From Karalla daura (Eukaryota; Chordata; Actinopteri; Chaetodontiformes; Leiognathidae), in assembly GCA_029224185.1 (NCBI GenBank), contig CM055205.1, forward strand, positions 7,999,688-8,063,687: a stretch of 64,000 nt of DNA, written 5' to 3'. Below, piece by piece: positions 1 through 11,690 of this stretch (the first letter of the stretch is position 1; the number at the start of each line of letters is the position of its first letter). A model generated the notes under the pieces. That model made no database searches. It worked only from the letters and a program-made list of their open reading frames with translations, and was not told the origin of the DNA. A program made the translations under genes and the position numbers.

Positions 1-879
1 CCTTGATAACGCTGACCTCGACAAAATTGCTCTTATTTTTGCAAAAACCGAAGTGACTAACATGGATGAGAGTAGTGCAGTAGTGTCAGTACTAGTACAA
101 GTGCAGGTTTAGGAACAGGCATTAAGATTTTTTACAGTGATTTGTGGCAGTTTTGTGTACTTCCAAGGAGCAGAAATGAAATGTTTTACTGTACAAATAT
201 CAGCATTATTTGCTAATGTGGATGCACATAGTGAGGAGGTTGCATTAAAAAAAATAAAAAGTGAAATCTGCTGCATTGTGTGAGGCCTGAGGTCGAGGTG
301 TCTGGCTTCGTGTCTCCTGAGCTGCAGCGCAGCCCAGTGCCCACATTATTATTGTTTCACTTCCAGCTCATGTTGTGTGGATTTAGCATTTCTGTGCTGC
401 CCTTCATGCCGCTCTCCACTCCCTACTCCGGCAGAAAACGTCAAAACAAATATCCTCAGAAAAGGCCCTGATGCAGGAGCAGAAACGCAGGCTGTAATCT
501 GACTACTCGTGATGTATTCCCGGGGTTTCACAGACAGCAGCGCAGTCCCCTGCCTCTTTAAGTTCACTCCTCCTGGCTGAGAGTCAAACTCATCAGACTC
601 CGTCCTCTCCAAGAAAAACAAGCTGCCTTTAGCTATCAACACTGGAGCAATCACGCTCATGAGAGAGCGCGGTTATGATGATCACATGAGACTCCAGCTA
701 TCGTGATCACAAGTTTTCATGTTCGGGGAGATTTACCCTCCAGAAAGGGCGAAATAAATATCATTTTACGTAATTACAAAAGGTCAAGCAGTCTGTGAGG
801 GATGCAGGAAGTGGAGAGGAAGTAATCAGAGCAGCAGTCTGGCATTAGGAAGACTGACAGAATATGTGCCAGCCAGTAA
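1..879. other. Intergenic, nothing recognised
   Basis: No reading frame here shows a recognisable domain or credible splice sites on either strand. It is single-copy-looking sequence of mixed composition. I see no repeat or RNA gene. Confidence 0.5.
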
Positions 880-1560
880 CGAGACAGCGCGCCTGTTTTC
901 TCTGTGTGATGGCTGCGAGGCCTCGGGCTGCGCTGACTACATTACCATACTCTTCACCTCCTATACACAATACGCATGTCATCTCCGTCGTTGTGGCGTG
1001 GCGTCGCCCGTTTGAGACTTGACACTGTTGCTATTTTAGAGTGTCACTTAAGGTTTCAGGCATGAGCTTATTAGTTCAATCAGACTCAGCGTGGATGCTT
1101 AGTGTGTGCCAACTTAAAATCAAGCCTGAGCGCGTCGCGCCCGAGTGCCAGCTTCTCCCCGCGTGGCTCGGAGTGTTAAGTGTAAAATTTGATTTCTCAG
1201 AGCAGTCGCCGGTTTTACGGCAGTCACGGTGATGGATTTCGAGAGGAGACTTTTAATTTAACGTGTTGTAGTTTTGGGGCGAACTTTAAGGTGCGTCTCT
1301 TTATTTTTATTTTTTTGCAGTGAAGAGGAGATGCAGAGCGGCTGGAGCTGCGAGGTGATATGTTGGCGGTGTCGTGCACGCTCGCAGTGTCCGTTCTGAT
1401 TTTGATTTGTGTCTCCTTCCCGTTATTCCCCTGGGATTTCCTTCCCTGCCACAATATTTCCTTTCATCCTCCCAATTTCTCACTCTCCGCTTTTCTGCAC
1501 AGTTGAGTCAGTCACCAGCGCGCTCGCCGCCCGGCTATTGATTCTCATGTGAATACGGCC
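880..1560. promoter_or_regulatory. CpG-richer patch, possible promoter or enhancer
   Basis: CpG dinucleotides are clearly denser here than in the flanks (runs such as gcgcgtcgcgcccgag near 1130 and gcgcgctcgccgcccggc near 1520). Unmethylated promoters and some developmental enhancers look like this. No coding exon is attached that I can recognise, so whether this is a promoter of a gene to the left or a distal element is open. Confidence 0.3.
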
Positions 1561-2984
1561 GAGCCAAACAACTGAGGTGAAAATAGATTTGTTTTGTGAC
1601 TCAGGCAATAAGCTCGAGTCTGCAGGCACATGATGTGCCTTTTTTTTCGTTCTTTCCACAAACTGTGAAAAACTGAAAGCTGAATATTGGCAACATGATT
1701 TATGTGACTTTAAACTTTTGATTGTATGACGCTGGGAGCTGGAAGGAAAACCAGACCAAAGAATAACAGCATATGGCGTTTAACAATTCAGAATTTGATC
1801 ACCAGACTTTATGTATGGGTGGTTCCTGTAAAACGGTTGCAATTTGTGTCACTATGATATACCAACTCATCTTGTCTTGGCTTAAATTATATATTTAAGC
1901 CCAAAAACCATCAAATGAAAACTCAGAATATTTCCAGAAATTCCAGAAATCATTTGCCTCTTGTATTTTTGTTCTTCTCAGAGAGCAGCTCACAGTCTCA
2001 CCAGGTTAAGACACATGTGACTGGAAAGATTTTAGTCATTTTACCAGCAAGTTTGATGCTCACGTTATCAGGGGTTCACCACGTTTTGTCTTCTCCTGTA
2101 AGTGTGACTGTTGAAATAATAGCACACACATGTAGCAAAAGATTGTTTTCGGTATTTATTGTGTCATTCTAACTATAAAATGTGAAAAATGCTGATACCC
2201 TAAGCAAGCAGAATTTCTATAAATGCGCCTGTTTATCTATTTCTCTCCATCTACTTAAAATATTAATTCTCCTTCCTGTGAACTGTCTGTTATATACAGT
2301 ACTAGAGAAAGAGCTTAATAGTATTTCTGCCCTCTGAAAACCCCCCCAACCCCCCCAAACTACCAAGTGTAAAATATTAAACCCCATGAACAGAACTGTA
2401 AAAACAAATTATTCATACACATAGGAAACAGCTCATTTACAACTTACATTCGTCCACATTATGGGCTCTTTGAGTCCCTCGACATTTCAGCTTTGTTTCA
2501 GAAAGTATCAACATCCATTACACGCTTTTTTCCAGTCACAGATAATTTATTAATGAAAAGTCATTGGTGCCATATGTAAACAAAAAATAGCATATTTTAG
2601 CTGTAAATGTGCCAAGGAAGATCAACATCTAGTCATGCAACTTGAGATTGTTGTGAACAGGCAACGAGATGTTTCGCTTTGATGGATTCAGATTTAGTTT
2701 TCTCAAAAGTGTCGGAGCTGTGAGCTGTAAATATCTGCACGTTCACGAGCTGCTGATGTGCCGACATCAATCAAACAGCGTGTACACCTCAGTGACAACA
2801 TGTTAAAACATCTGGCAAGTGAGTGATTAAGAAAACAGCCTTTCTGAATATATATATATGTGTGTGTGTGTGTATGTATACATACATGCATGCACAGAGG
2901 ATTATCAGCCCATACGGCTCAGTGCATTACAATAGGAAACTGATACAAACAAGAGAAGTTTCTATCAAATTTCACAACTGAGTA
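1561..2984. other. Intergenic, AT-rich, no gene seen
   Basis: AT-rich sequence with short C runs near 2341 and a TA/TG microsatellite at about 2850-2890. No exon-like ORF with splice sites was found. Confidence 0.5.
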
Positions 2985-3230
2985 ACATGCATCCATCCAT
3001 CCATCCATCTGTCTGCTTTGGCCTATCTCTAGCACACACAGGGTAAAGGCGAGTTGGACAGGTCACCAGTCCATCTCTGGACACACTCTCACACTCACAG
3101 CTAGGGGCAGTTTAGAGTCTCATCTTTCATCTTTGAGAGGAAAGCAGAGCTGCCTGCACGCAGCGAGGCCCTGGGTCTGACCAGGATCTGATATTCTTGC
3201 TCTGAGGTGACAGCTCTAACCATTACAGAC
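2985..3230 (+). repeat. ATCC-type teleost interspersed repeat, copy 1
   Basis: It starts with a run of CATC units. It continues with the layout typical of a very common fish repeat: a 'gacaggtcaccagtccat' core, 'cacactcaca', 'cagtttagagtct', and an end with 'gaggtgacagctctaaccat'. Other copies in the window share this order of blocks. I recognise the family by pattern but cannot name its transposon class with certainty. Confidence 0.7.
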
Positions 3231-3405
3231 TGATAAATATTTTTTTATCTGATTTGTAAGTCCTACCCGCTTCTCATTACCTCAACTGAATTATGATGAG
3301 TATGTGTGTTGTCTTGACTTGAGTCCCATAAGACGAACCAGCTGAAGGTTGGCATGGCCCTGGCTTGTTATTGCACTGAGAAAAGAATAATGGTGTAAAA
3401 TCATC

Positions 3406-3409
<4 letters not shown>

Positions 3410-3446
<37 letters not shown>

Positions 3447-3459
3447 TCTCTCTCTCTGT
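3410..3459. repeat. CT microsatellite
   Basis: A nearly pure CT run of about 30 bases continues as interrupted CT repeats. A GA run of similar length lies about 0.5 kb to the right on the same strand, so the two are mutually complementary. Confidence 0.95.
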
Positions 3460-3938
3460 CTCCCCTGCCGCCCTCCGCCTCTCTCCCCCCTCCCCCTGCA
3501 GCGTGTGTGAGTGGTATCCATCTGTCAGTTGTCAGTGCCAGGGAGTGATACAGAGAGCTGTCACTTCTCGTCAGCCCGCATTGGTGAGGCCTTTTGCAGC
3601 TGCCCTGGCTGACTCCGGGCCAAAGGAAGTGCGTGTGTGCATACATGTGTGTGTGTCACAGTGTGTGTGACAGAGAGAGAGCGAAAGGAGAAGGAGAAAG
3701 AAGACAGAGAAGCAGAAGAGAGAGAAGGGTATTCAGGGGGCAGTAAAGCAATTAAAGCGGAGACGATTGAAGGGAAGCTGCAGAGAGATTGGAGGCAGTA
3801 CAGGACACACAACAGACTGTAAATATCACATTACCTTAATGTGTTCAGCGCTGTATCACTATGTGCTCCACAGGACATGAGGTCAGCTGTGACTTTTATC
3901 AGCCTCTGTTGGTGACCAGCGGGAACTGCAACGACATT

Positions 3939-3940
<2 letters not shown>

Positions 3941-3976
<36 letters not shown>
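3941..3976. repeat. GA microsatellite
   Basis: Uninterrupted GA dinucleotide repeat, complementary to the CT run at 3410-3459. Confidence 0.95.
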
Positions 3977-3979
<3 letters not shown>

Positions 3980-6900
3980 CCTCCTGTGCTTGTGTCTGGT
4001 GCAGGCAACACACTTTAATGAAAGAAACAAAAAAGATTGTCATGCTGCAGGTTAATTCACCACTGAAAGCACAGAAGACGTAGCTCAAAGGACACATGTT
4101 GCTGCAGCTAAACACATGACAGCGTGTTCGGAGAGGGTACATCGAGGCATGTGATCCAAGCTCATAATCAGGTCCTTCTGCCATTTTAGTTTTCTGGGAA
4201 AATATACTAAACTGAAGTCTGAGAGCTGCAAGATTACAATAGAGCTAATACCTTAATGGACAGGTGGTGACGGCACACCAAACAAATGTTGTATCTACTA
4301 AAACTATTTACACTAGATTTTAATTATTACTAATGCAAACCGATGTTGACTGAACAGCTGTATCCTCAGAGGAATCGCAAAGGAGGTAATTGACTGATTG
4401 AGTCTTGATTTGTGAGGAATTAACAAATTTGGACCATAAAAAAGCATCCCTAGATGCAAATTGACTTTAGTAAATGTGCTGTGAAAGGTAATTTTCTATG
4501 GTGTATGTGGAGAAAACTGATTACGTAAGGAAGGTTTGCGTGTTCCAGTGATGTAAGTTAAAATGGGTTTATCTCCCGTCATGATTTCTACAGCCACTAG
4601 AGGCTGTCAACAACACTAATAGTTATGAATGTAAGAAAAAATATGGTTCATAATAAGCGGCTTGTTGGGTCAAATCTTGAATGTGCGTCAGGTAAACTCC
4701 ACCTTCACGTAGCTCTAAAGGTGGAATTTCATGTGTAGAAAGATCCTGAACTTTAACATTGAAACATCACATGCACACGCAAAAGCACGTCCTCATGTAT
4801 CTGTTCCACACTGAGCCTGGAGGAGCAGTGAATAAATCAAAGCATTATGGGCCGTCACAGGCATAGAGCATGCTCTGTATTATGAGCCAGACGAGACAAC
4901 AGACAACAACATTACACACACAGCAGACAACAGTACGTTTATTCACCATCAATCCTTGACTTGTCAGCATCACTATCTGCATGACTGATGGCTTCTGCAA
5001 ATTACTGCAAAATATATTTCCCACCCGAAAATGAGCAAAGTTTGCTCTGTTTAATCTCTTCTCACTGCTGACGCCAACTCAATACGTGGTGCAAGAAATA
5101 ATTAGAACAAGTTAAGAAGTTTTATTATTCATCACGTGTGTGTTTAGAATAATTCACACGTTGCCATCTGTAAAAAGAAAAAAATAAAAAGCCTAAAGCT
5201 GTTTTCTCGAGCAGCAGAAAAATCTGTAAAATCACAGCAACATGGATATCTTCATTATGGGCACAGATGAATCTGTTTTTATACATCACTGCTCGGCATA
5301 GACAGAAGACTGATCATTAATAATTTCTGCTTGCTTGACAGGAGATTGATATTGGTCTGGAACCCTCTAAAACTTTGCGTTCAGTTTCTGTTCATTATTC
5401 TTGTGATCTCTTCTCAAACTGTCTCTCTCTTTGAGCAGCTGTCTCACTCACAGATGTGACCGCTAAGTGCTCTGAGCATTGTTTTTTTTTTTCCATATAT
5501 ATAAGACCCTTCGTTTAATTATTTTGGAAGCGATTGCGCGTAAATCACAGTCACCTTCTCATCAAGACAAATGTGTTTGTTTACAAGAGCTTAATAACGA
5601 TCACGTGTGAACATCTCCATCTCCCGGAGTGACGTTATTTATCCTAAGCTGTGACGCCGCTGAATATTTCTCCGATGGAGTGACCTTCAGGAACATTTAA
5701 ATGAAAAGCGCGACGAGCCGTTCGTGGCGGCGAGGGGGTCCAAGGACCTTCCCTCGCTTTATCTTTCATCTCGCTGTTGGGTCATTTCCAGAGTGTGGAT
5801 AAAGAACAGATAAACTGCACCTTTTTCTGCCTTGTTTTGCCAGGAATGCTGTTAAAAACAAGTATTGATTTGCAGGAGAGAAAGTGTGTGTGTGTGTGTG
5901 TTCCAGGGAGATGAAAGCGAGGAACGTGCAAGACTGTTGATGCCACTCTCTGTCCTCTCCCTCCTTCTTCTTTTTTTTTTTTCGTCAAATTAGGATGACT
6001 AATTTGGCAACATGATTGCCACCTTCAGCGGCGGCGTAATTCAGAACGGAGCCATTACGCCGCACATTTCAGGAGAAAAATGGCCGCATTCAGGCAAAGT
6101 GCAGACTCAGCGGAGTTTATGAATCATTTGGTAACACTACATGAACACAGTCAGAGCACCTGAGCTTCACAGTAAGAGCTCCTCGCCGTGATGAATAACG
6201 CATTATAGCGCCGTGAAACGCTACGTTCGGCTGGGAGGACAGGAAGTGCGCATCCCGTGTCACGTCGAGGAGAAGTTGACAAAGAAAGGTAGATTCGTTT
6301 TTTTCTATGATCGATCGTGTCCAGCAGGCACCTTTCAACACAACTTATTAATCAGCTTAGCCGCGTGATGGACTTGCAGCGGGCTGACCACGGGCCATCT
6401 GTCTCCGTGTCGTCTCCGACCTCTCAGACTGGAGGTGAATCAGACAGAATCACTCGGCTGATTCCAATCACTTCCTCAAATTCACCTCAAAGATACCTGG
6501 TCACCGACCGGATCGCTTGTTGCTTCTTTTTTTGGGGGGGGGCCTTTTTCTATGCAGTTACGTGCTGCACAAGTGAAGGTTTGTAAATCAGTGAGTGAAC
6601 GCATCGTTTCGACCTCGGTTCAGGACGAGTTCAGTCGAGTGCAAAACCAGGTCAACGCTGCATAAGCATTGATTACTCAGCAGCCAACTGTTACTATAGC
6701 TGTCGCTGCTGAAAGCTCCCGATTCAGCCAGGATGCAGAGAGGGATACTTTGTCTTTCTCAAAGGAAACTAAGGCACCCGATACACTGTCAAAGAACATG
6801 TTGCATGTAAATAACATGAGGTATATGCCAGTGAAGAGGAATACTGAATAAAAAAATATATATATGTATATTTATACAGTAATCTCAGCTGTTAGCTTAG

Positions 6901-8454
6901 GACCTCAACATCTTCAGTTTTCACAGTATGAGTCAATTCTTAAAGCAGCAACTAAATAAACTTAACTCGACTACTTCGTTCAACTTTTTCACTATTTTAC
7001 AAATACAATATTTGACATCTATTTCAATAATTGATCAGTCGATTGGAGTTTTTGAAAAATATTTTTGACCATGTTTTAAAGAAATCTACCAGCTTCAACA
7101 TATCTCATCTTTTTCATTCCTCTATAGTATGACAGCAAACTGCAAGGTATTTAATGACATAATATTGGCCTTTGTAAAAGATGGACCTTTTTTTATTTCA
7201 TCATTTTTCTCACACATTTTTTACAAAGTGAAGGAGGTTGACTATAATAAATATACAAAATAAATTATAATCATAATATTTTGTTACGGCAAGTGATTCT
7301 TGATTCACGATTCAGGGTTTTTATTTGTCACAGGCAAATGTACCAGTACACTGGTTATTTTGTTCAACAGAATCATTTCAGACTTCTGAAACTGAGCCTC
7401 CAGATTTAGCTGGGACACAAAGGATCATTTATCTCTCCTTGGACATTTGATGCCTTTATTCTGCAGCTGACAGCAGGGAGATGACAGGAAATGATGGGAG
7501 GGGGACTGTGGGGTTGACATGCAACATTGTATTAGTGGAGATGTTGCAGTTCATGATCACCACTATAGCACACTATATAGTACACTATACTCCGGGTCCA
7601 GCCCAGTACAGTATATCAGTTTTTAAGCTGCAATGTAACAGAACAAGGGCAAGTTGTTTGGAAAAGAGCAAAGAGCATTAAAAATCCGGTTGATCTCTCC
7701 TTCAGGTTCACGTATGAACCCATCTAATCTCATAGTCTGTATATTCTGCTTTTAAATGTCTTTGATATAGATGCATCTGACTGAGCGTGTGTGTGTATGT
7801 GCGTGAGCATGTGCCTGATATGTGGCGTTAGCAGGATAAATAAAAATCAAATGCTGTTTTGAGGCAAGAAAAACATTGCACACCTTTTTAAGAAAACTCT
7901 CTTCAAAGCCTCACCACCAAAGCCAGAGATTCCTTCCCGAGGCATCAGCGAAATCAAAAATAACAAACACCGCACTTATGCTCCTGTTTAGTTACTCAAA
8001 TGTTGTTTTCTTTTTTTTTCTCCCCTGCTCAAAAGGAGTCAGGCTCACACACTATCAAAAAAGTTTCAAAGCACAAACAGCCGTACACCCCGCTGTAAAA
8101 ATGTATCAGGTTTTGTCTTTCTAATCTCAGCACGCTGAAGGCAGACACATGCAGAGTTTGTTTATTCTGCAGTGTGGATTTGTGACAAAAGGTTGGCAAA
8201 TTGTGACAAATTACTTTACCCCGAGTTTGCCTCCTCTTTGTTGGGCTGCACCTGGAAGAAAGGATTTTAAATGAAGATTTTAGTTAATTACAGTTCAGTG
8301 AAATTAATTTTGTGCCACGCTGTGCTGCAAAATTTAGATTTAACCATGTGAAACTTTATTTATTAATGAATGGGACCACCGGGGTAAGTTATAGACCTTA
8401 ACATTTACATTTTGCCGCGCGACACAGATTGTGCTCGACTGGAGTTTGTCTCAG
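3977..8454. other. Intergenic, no gene recognised
   Basis: No exon with both a splice site and a recognisable product was found. 5640-6130 is richer in CpG and in homeodomain-like TAAT cores and could be a conserved element. A short GT run lies at about 5885-5901. The short ORFs are low-complexity or lack any family signature. Confidence 0.45.
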
Positions 8455-8506
8455 TGATGGGGTGGGGGAGGAGGGGGAGGAGGGGGGAGGAGGTGGGGTG
8501 GTGCTG
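8455..8506 (+). repeat. G-rich tract with many GGG/GGGG runs
   Basis: Consecutive G runs of 3-6 bases are separated by one or two bases (gggg, ggagg, ggggagg units). This meets the usual pattern for an intramolecular G-quadruplex on the plus strand. Confidence 0.8.
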
Positions 8507-8600
8507 TTATCATATTGTTGCAAATGCTGGTGGAGGTTGTTTGTGGATGGGGGAGGCTGTTTCTGACGATGCCTGCGTGCCACCCAGCTGAGAGACAAAG

Positions 8601-8603
<3 letters not shown>

Positions 8604-8673
<70 letters not shown>
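8604..8673. repeat. Long perfect GA microsatellite (about 70 bp)
   Basis: About 35 uninterrupted GA units, the longest pure dinucleotide array in the window. Mirror-symmetric polypurine of this length can form triplex (H-DNA). It lies about 100 bases from the G-rich tract at 8455-8506. Confidence 0.98.
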
Positions 8674-8678
<5 letters not shown>

Positions 8679-9164
8679 GGAGCTCTTGCCCTATATAGAA
8701 GTCCCCGTGGGAAGGGTTGGGAATCTTTGATTCTCTTTGAGTAGGCATTTTGTCATGTTTTATATCGTTCAACTAATAATACACAAGTCCTTGACTAAAG
8801 ACTTGAACTCCCTCCGGATGTCTGCTACATGGGCAGCAATTGTTTGCCTTAGACGCACTCCTCCATCTCTTCCCACATCAACAATTACCTAATGTACTGT
8901 TTACTGCCTAAACATGTTCGCTTAGCGTAGGCAGGAATATCTGATGCTCTTGCGAGTGATATATTAAATCTCAACATAACAAGAACCTGTGCTGCTCCTG
9001 TTTTAAAAACTCTCGTTCTCTCGCTGTTTGCTCAGCATGCGCTGTGGCGAGGCCTCATTTGCATCAAGGTTGGCATCAAGAACAAAGTCCAGCTGACAGG
9101 AATCCTTGATTGTCAGTCTCAGACTTTACAGATCCATCATCATATCCAGTATTTATTGAAATAT
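8674..9164. other. Intergenic, nothing recognised
   Basis: No ORF, repeat or RNA gene recognised. Confidence 0.5.
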
Positions 9165-9305
9165 TCTATCATCCATCCATACACACACACACCATTCACA
9201 CTCTCACCTGTGGGCAATTTAAAGTCTTCAGTCTGTACACATGGGATTCAGACCAGTCAACTTCCTGCTATAAGGCATTAGTGCCATTCACCAAGCTACA
9301 ACATT
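9165..9305 (+). repeat. ATCC-type interspersed repeat, copy 2 (truncated)
   Basis: Starts at 'atccatccat'. It then has CA units, 'accattcacactctcacct', 'gggcaatttaaagtct' and 'ttcctgctataaggcattagtgcc', the block order seen in the other copies. The middle part is deleted. Confidence 0.65.
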
Positions 9306-9534
9306 ACCCTTGTCTAGATATAAATAAATGATAAAAAAATAATAGTAATGAGCAGATCTCTATCTTATGGTGTCTGCCCTGACTTCCACAACAACTCGTT
9401 CAATAGTATAAAGTGATGGATCGACATTAGCACGTAACCTTGTTGAAACCTTTAGCAGCAGATCAAGGCCTCACACACACACACGTATACACACTTTCTG
9501 CACGCTTGTCCGCATTATGGGGATTCCCTCCCCT

Positions 9535-9910
9535 AACACGGTCCAACCTTTTAGATCTCCCTGATACATCGATCAATCTCCTCCAACCACAAATAAGCGG
9601 GCGTATCGGTGATTGACAGCCAAGCTCTTTGAATTTCATGTCAAGTAATTCACAGATTATTTGCAATAGTCAAAAACTAACCAGAACATCCTGTCTCGGG
9701 ATGATTAAAAGTGCATCGTTATCTGAATTATTCTGCTCCCCGCCATGTTGTATCACACAGATGAATTAAACAGGAGCAGATCATCCTGCGAGCCAAATCA
9801 ATACGCGCAGCACACTTTTGCTTCACACTAATTAAGGTGCGTTTAGGGGACTACAAATGTGAGGCTGTTCTCCTGCAGGCAGGTGAATCTGTAAAACCAC
9901 CGCAGCAGAC
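9535..9910. promoter_or_regulatory. Candidate conserved non-coding enhancer with PBX-MEIS site
   Basis: The decamer TGATTGACAG at 9610-9619 is the established consensus of the PBX-MEIS/PREP heterodimer. Around it are several homeodomain-type cores (aagtaatt near 9643, taattaagg near 9830, gaattaaac near 9764). The sequence has balanced composition without repeats, as vertebrate developmental enhancers often do. Function and conservation are inferred. The nearest recognised gene is the ZNF516-family gene, whose coding end is at 18.25 kb. Confidence 0.4.
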
Positions 9911-11487
9911 AGTTTAGCCCAGGGCTGTCTCGCTACCTCAGGCATTTTAAAAGGTAAGCAGAGGGGGAGTTTTATTGTTGAGTGGGCTTGGACACAGTAA
10001 AGAGCCCAGAGCTGGTGTTTAACAGCACTATTAACAGCAAGATGGGAGATCGATACAGCAAGGTAGAGAGGAGGCGCATCTCTGTCACTGTGATGTGTTA
10101 TTAGTGCCCGACAGTGGAGGCATCTGGCGTCTCTCCAGTTCCCGGGCCTTGTCGTGTACTCTGCTCCACAGTAATTAAACCGGCACCGCTCTTTCCACTC
10201 TGCGCTACAGATTCAAAGCCTGTAAATAACCATTTCATAAATTACAAAAGCATTAACAAGTGTCGGCGAGCGGCGAGATCTTTGACATAACAAATAATAC
10301 CTTTACCTGAGAGATTTATTTTCGGCAGCGTGGAGATAATATCCTCTCAGTCTTTTTAACAGCTGCAGTGTACGCGACTGTGATGCCTTCAAGGTCTTTG
10401 ATAACGCAGATAGACGCTCTCACATTCATGCCCCCAGTCAGGTTGCGCTTCATTTTGAGACAGATGCTATTCCTCCTCATATTCCTCCTCCTTTAAGGGC
10501 CAAGTGATGTTTAAGTGATGCATCTCTGCCTCCGTCTTACCCTGAGGAGAAGTAGTGCAGTCCTGTGGAGTGGAGCAGCCACAGTGTACATTTGGAAAGA
10601 CTTGTGCTTTTGCTCGCTTAGAAATATAAATTCACTGAGTGCTGAATGATTAAGCATTTGCAGCGCTGAAAATTGCAAAAAAATGATACAATCACTGAAA
10701 GTGTGGTTGATGACCAGCTGTTTGATTTTCCTGTGGGGACTTTTTTAAGAATGGAGTCTCAATGCACTTCAAGGCTCAAAACTTCAAGCAGCATGATGAG
10801 TTTTTAGACTTTGTAAGTTTGTAAGTAAGAGTAACTTAATACTTAATAATTAAATCTGATTAACCTTTTTGTGCAAAATGTAAAAAGAAACTGTGGTACA
10901 TAAAAGATATTCTGCTTTTTCCCAGTGTCACAGCCTCTCAATAATGTGTCGTCCCTGACTTTAAGAACTCGTCCCAGCTGCTCTCCTCTCTCACCTCTGG
11001 AGGAACTGCTGAGGGAAGCGTAATGTGTAGGAAGACAGTGAATTACATAACGCCACAGTTCAAGAGCACAGTGAAATTAATTCCCAAACCAGTTTACGCC
11101 CACCTCAGACCACTGGGACTTCGACAGGTTAAAATCACAGCAGGAGTGAAGCTACACTCCTCAATTAGACTGACCTGAATATTCTATACACAGACATTTT
11201 GTCCAAGAAAAAGGTATGGATCTTTATATAAAATTATCATTGACATGGTTGTTGCTTATCTCTGAGGTGTTTTTTTTTGGTGTACAGAGCCTTTCCTCAA
11301 CATTTTAATGAATACTTTGCAAGAACTTTTCATGCGACTCCAAACTTTTTTCTTTTTTTTGGATTTTGGTCTTTTGATAAAGTAAGTAAGGAGTTTTAAT
11401 CACAACTGAGAGAGTTGAGAAGAAGTAATTAAAGCTATGGTTGTTAAAACCCAAATTTATTTCATATTAAATCCTTGCAGTCTGTTA
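9911..11487. other. Intergenic, no gene recognised
   Basis: No exon-like ORF. 10150-10400 has TAAT-rich, moderate-GC sequence resembling the block at 9535-9910 and may also be conserved, but I found no single diagnostic site. Confidence 0.45.
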
Positions 11488-11690
11488 AATCACCATCCAT
11501 CCTTTATCTTTCCCAGTTTGTACCTCAACAGTGTTGCAAGGATCTGCTGGTGTCCATCTAAAGCACACATAAGGTAAAACCATGCACTCTCTCACTCTCA
11601 CCTTGAGGAAATTCAACTTTAATGCATGTTTTTTGGACTGTGAGAGGCAAGTATGTGGAGAAACCTCACTCTTGCTGTGAGGCAACATAT
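11488..11690 (+). repeat. ATCC-type interspersed repeat, copy 3
   Basis: Begins 'caccatccatcc' and runs through 'cctcaacagtgttgcaagga', 'ctctcactctcacct', 'tggactgtgagaggcaag' and 'ctcttgctgtgaggcaaca'. It shares the phrase 'cctcaacagtgttgcaag' almost exactly with copy 4 at 14.1 kb ('ccttaacagtgttgcaag'), so these two are close relatives. Confidence 0.75.

Noticed and set aside
8398..8772. Ser/Leu or Arg/Glu repeat ORFs over the GA array
   Set aside because: A pure dinucleotide repeat gives open frames by itself.
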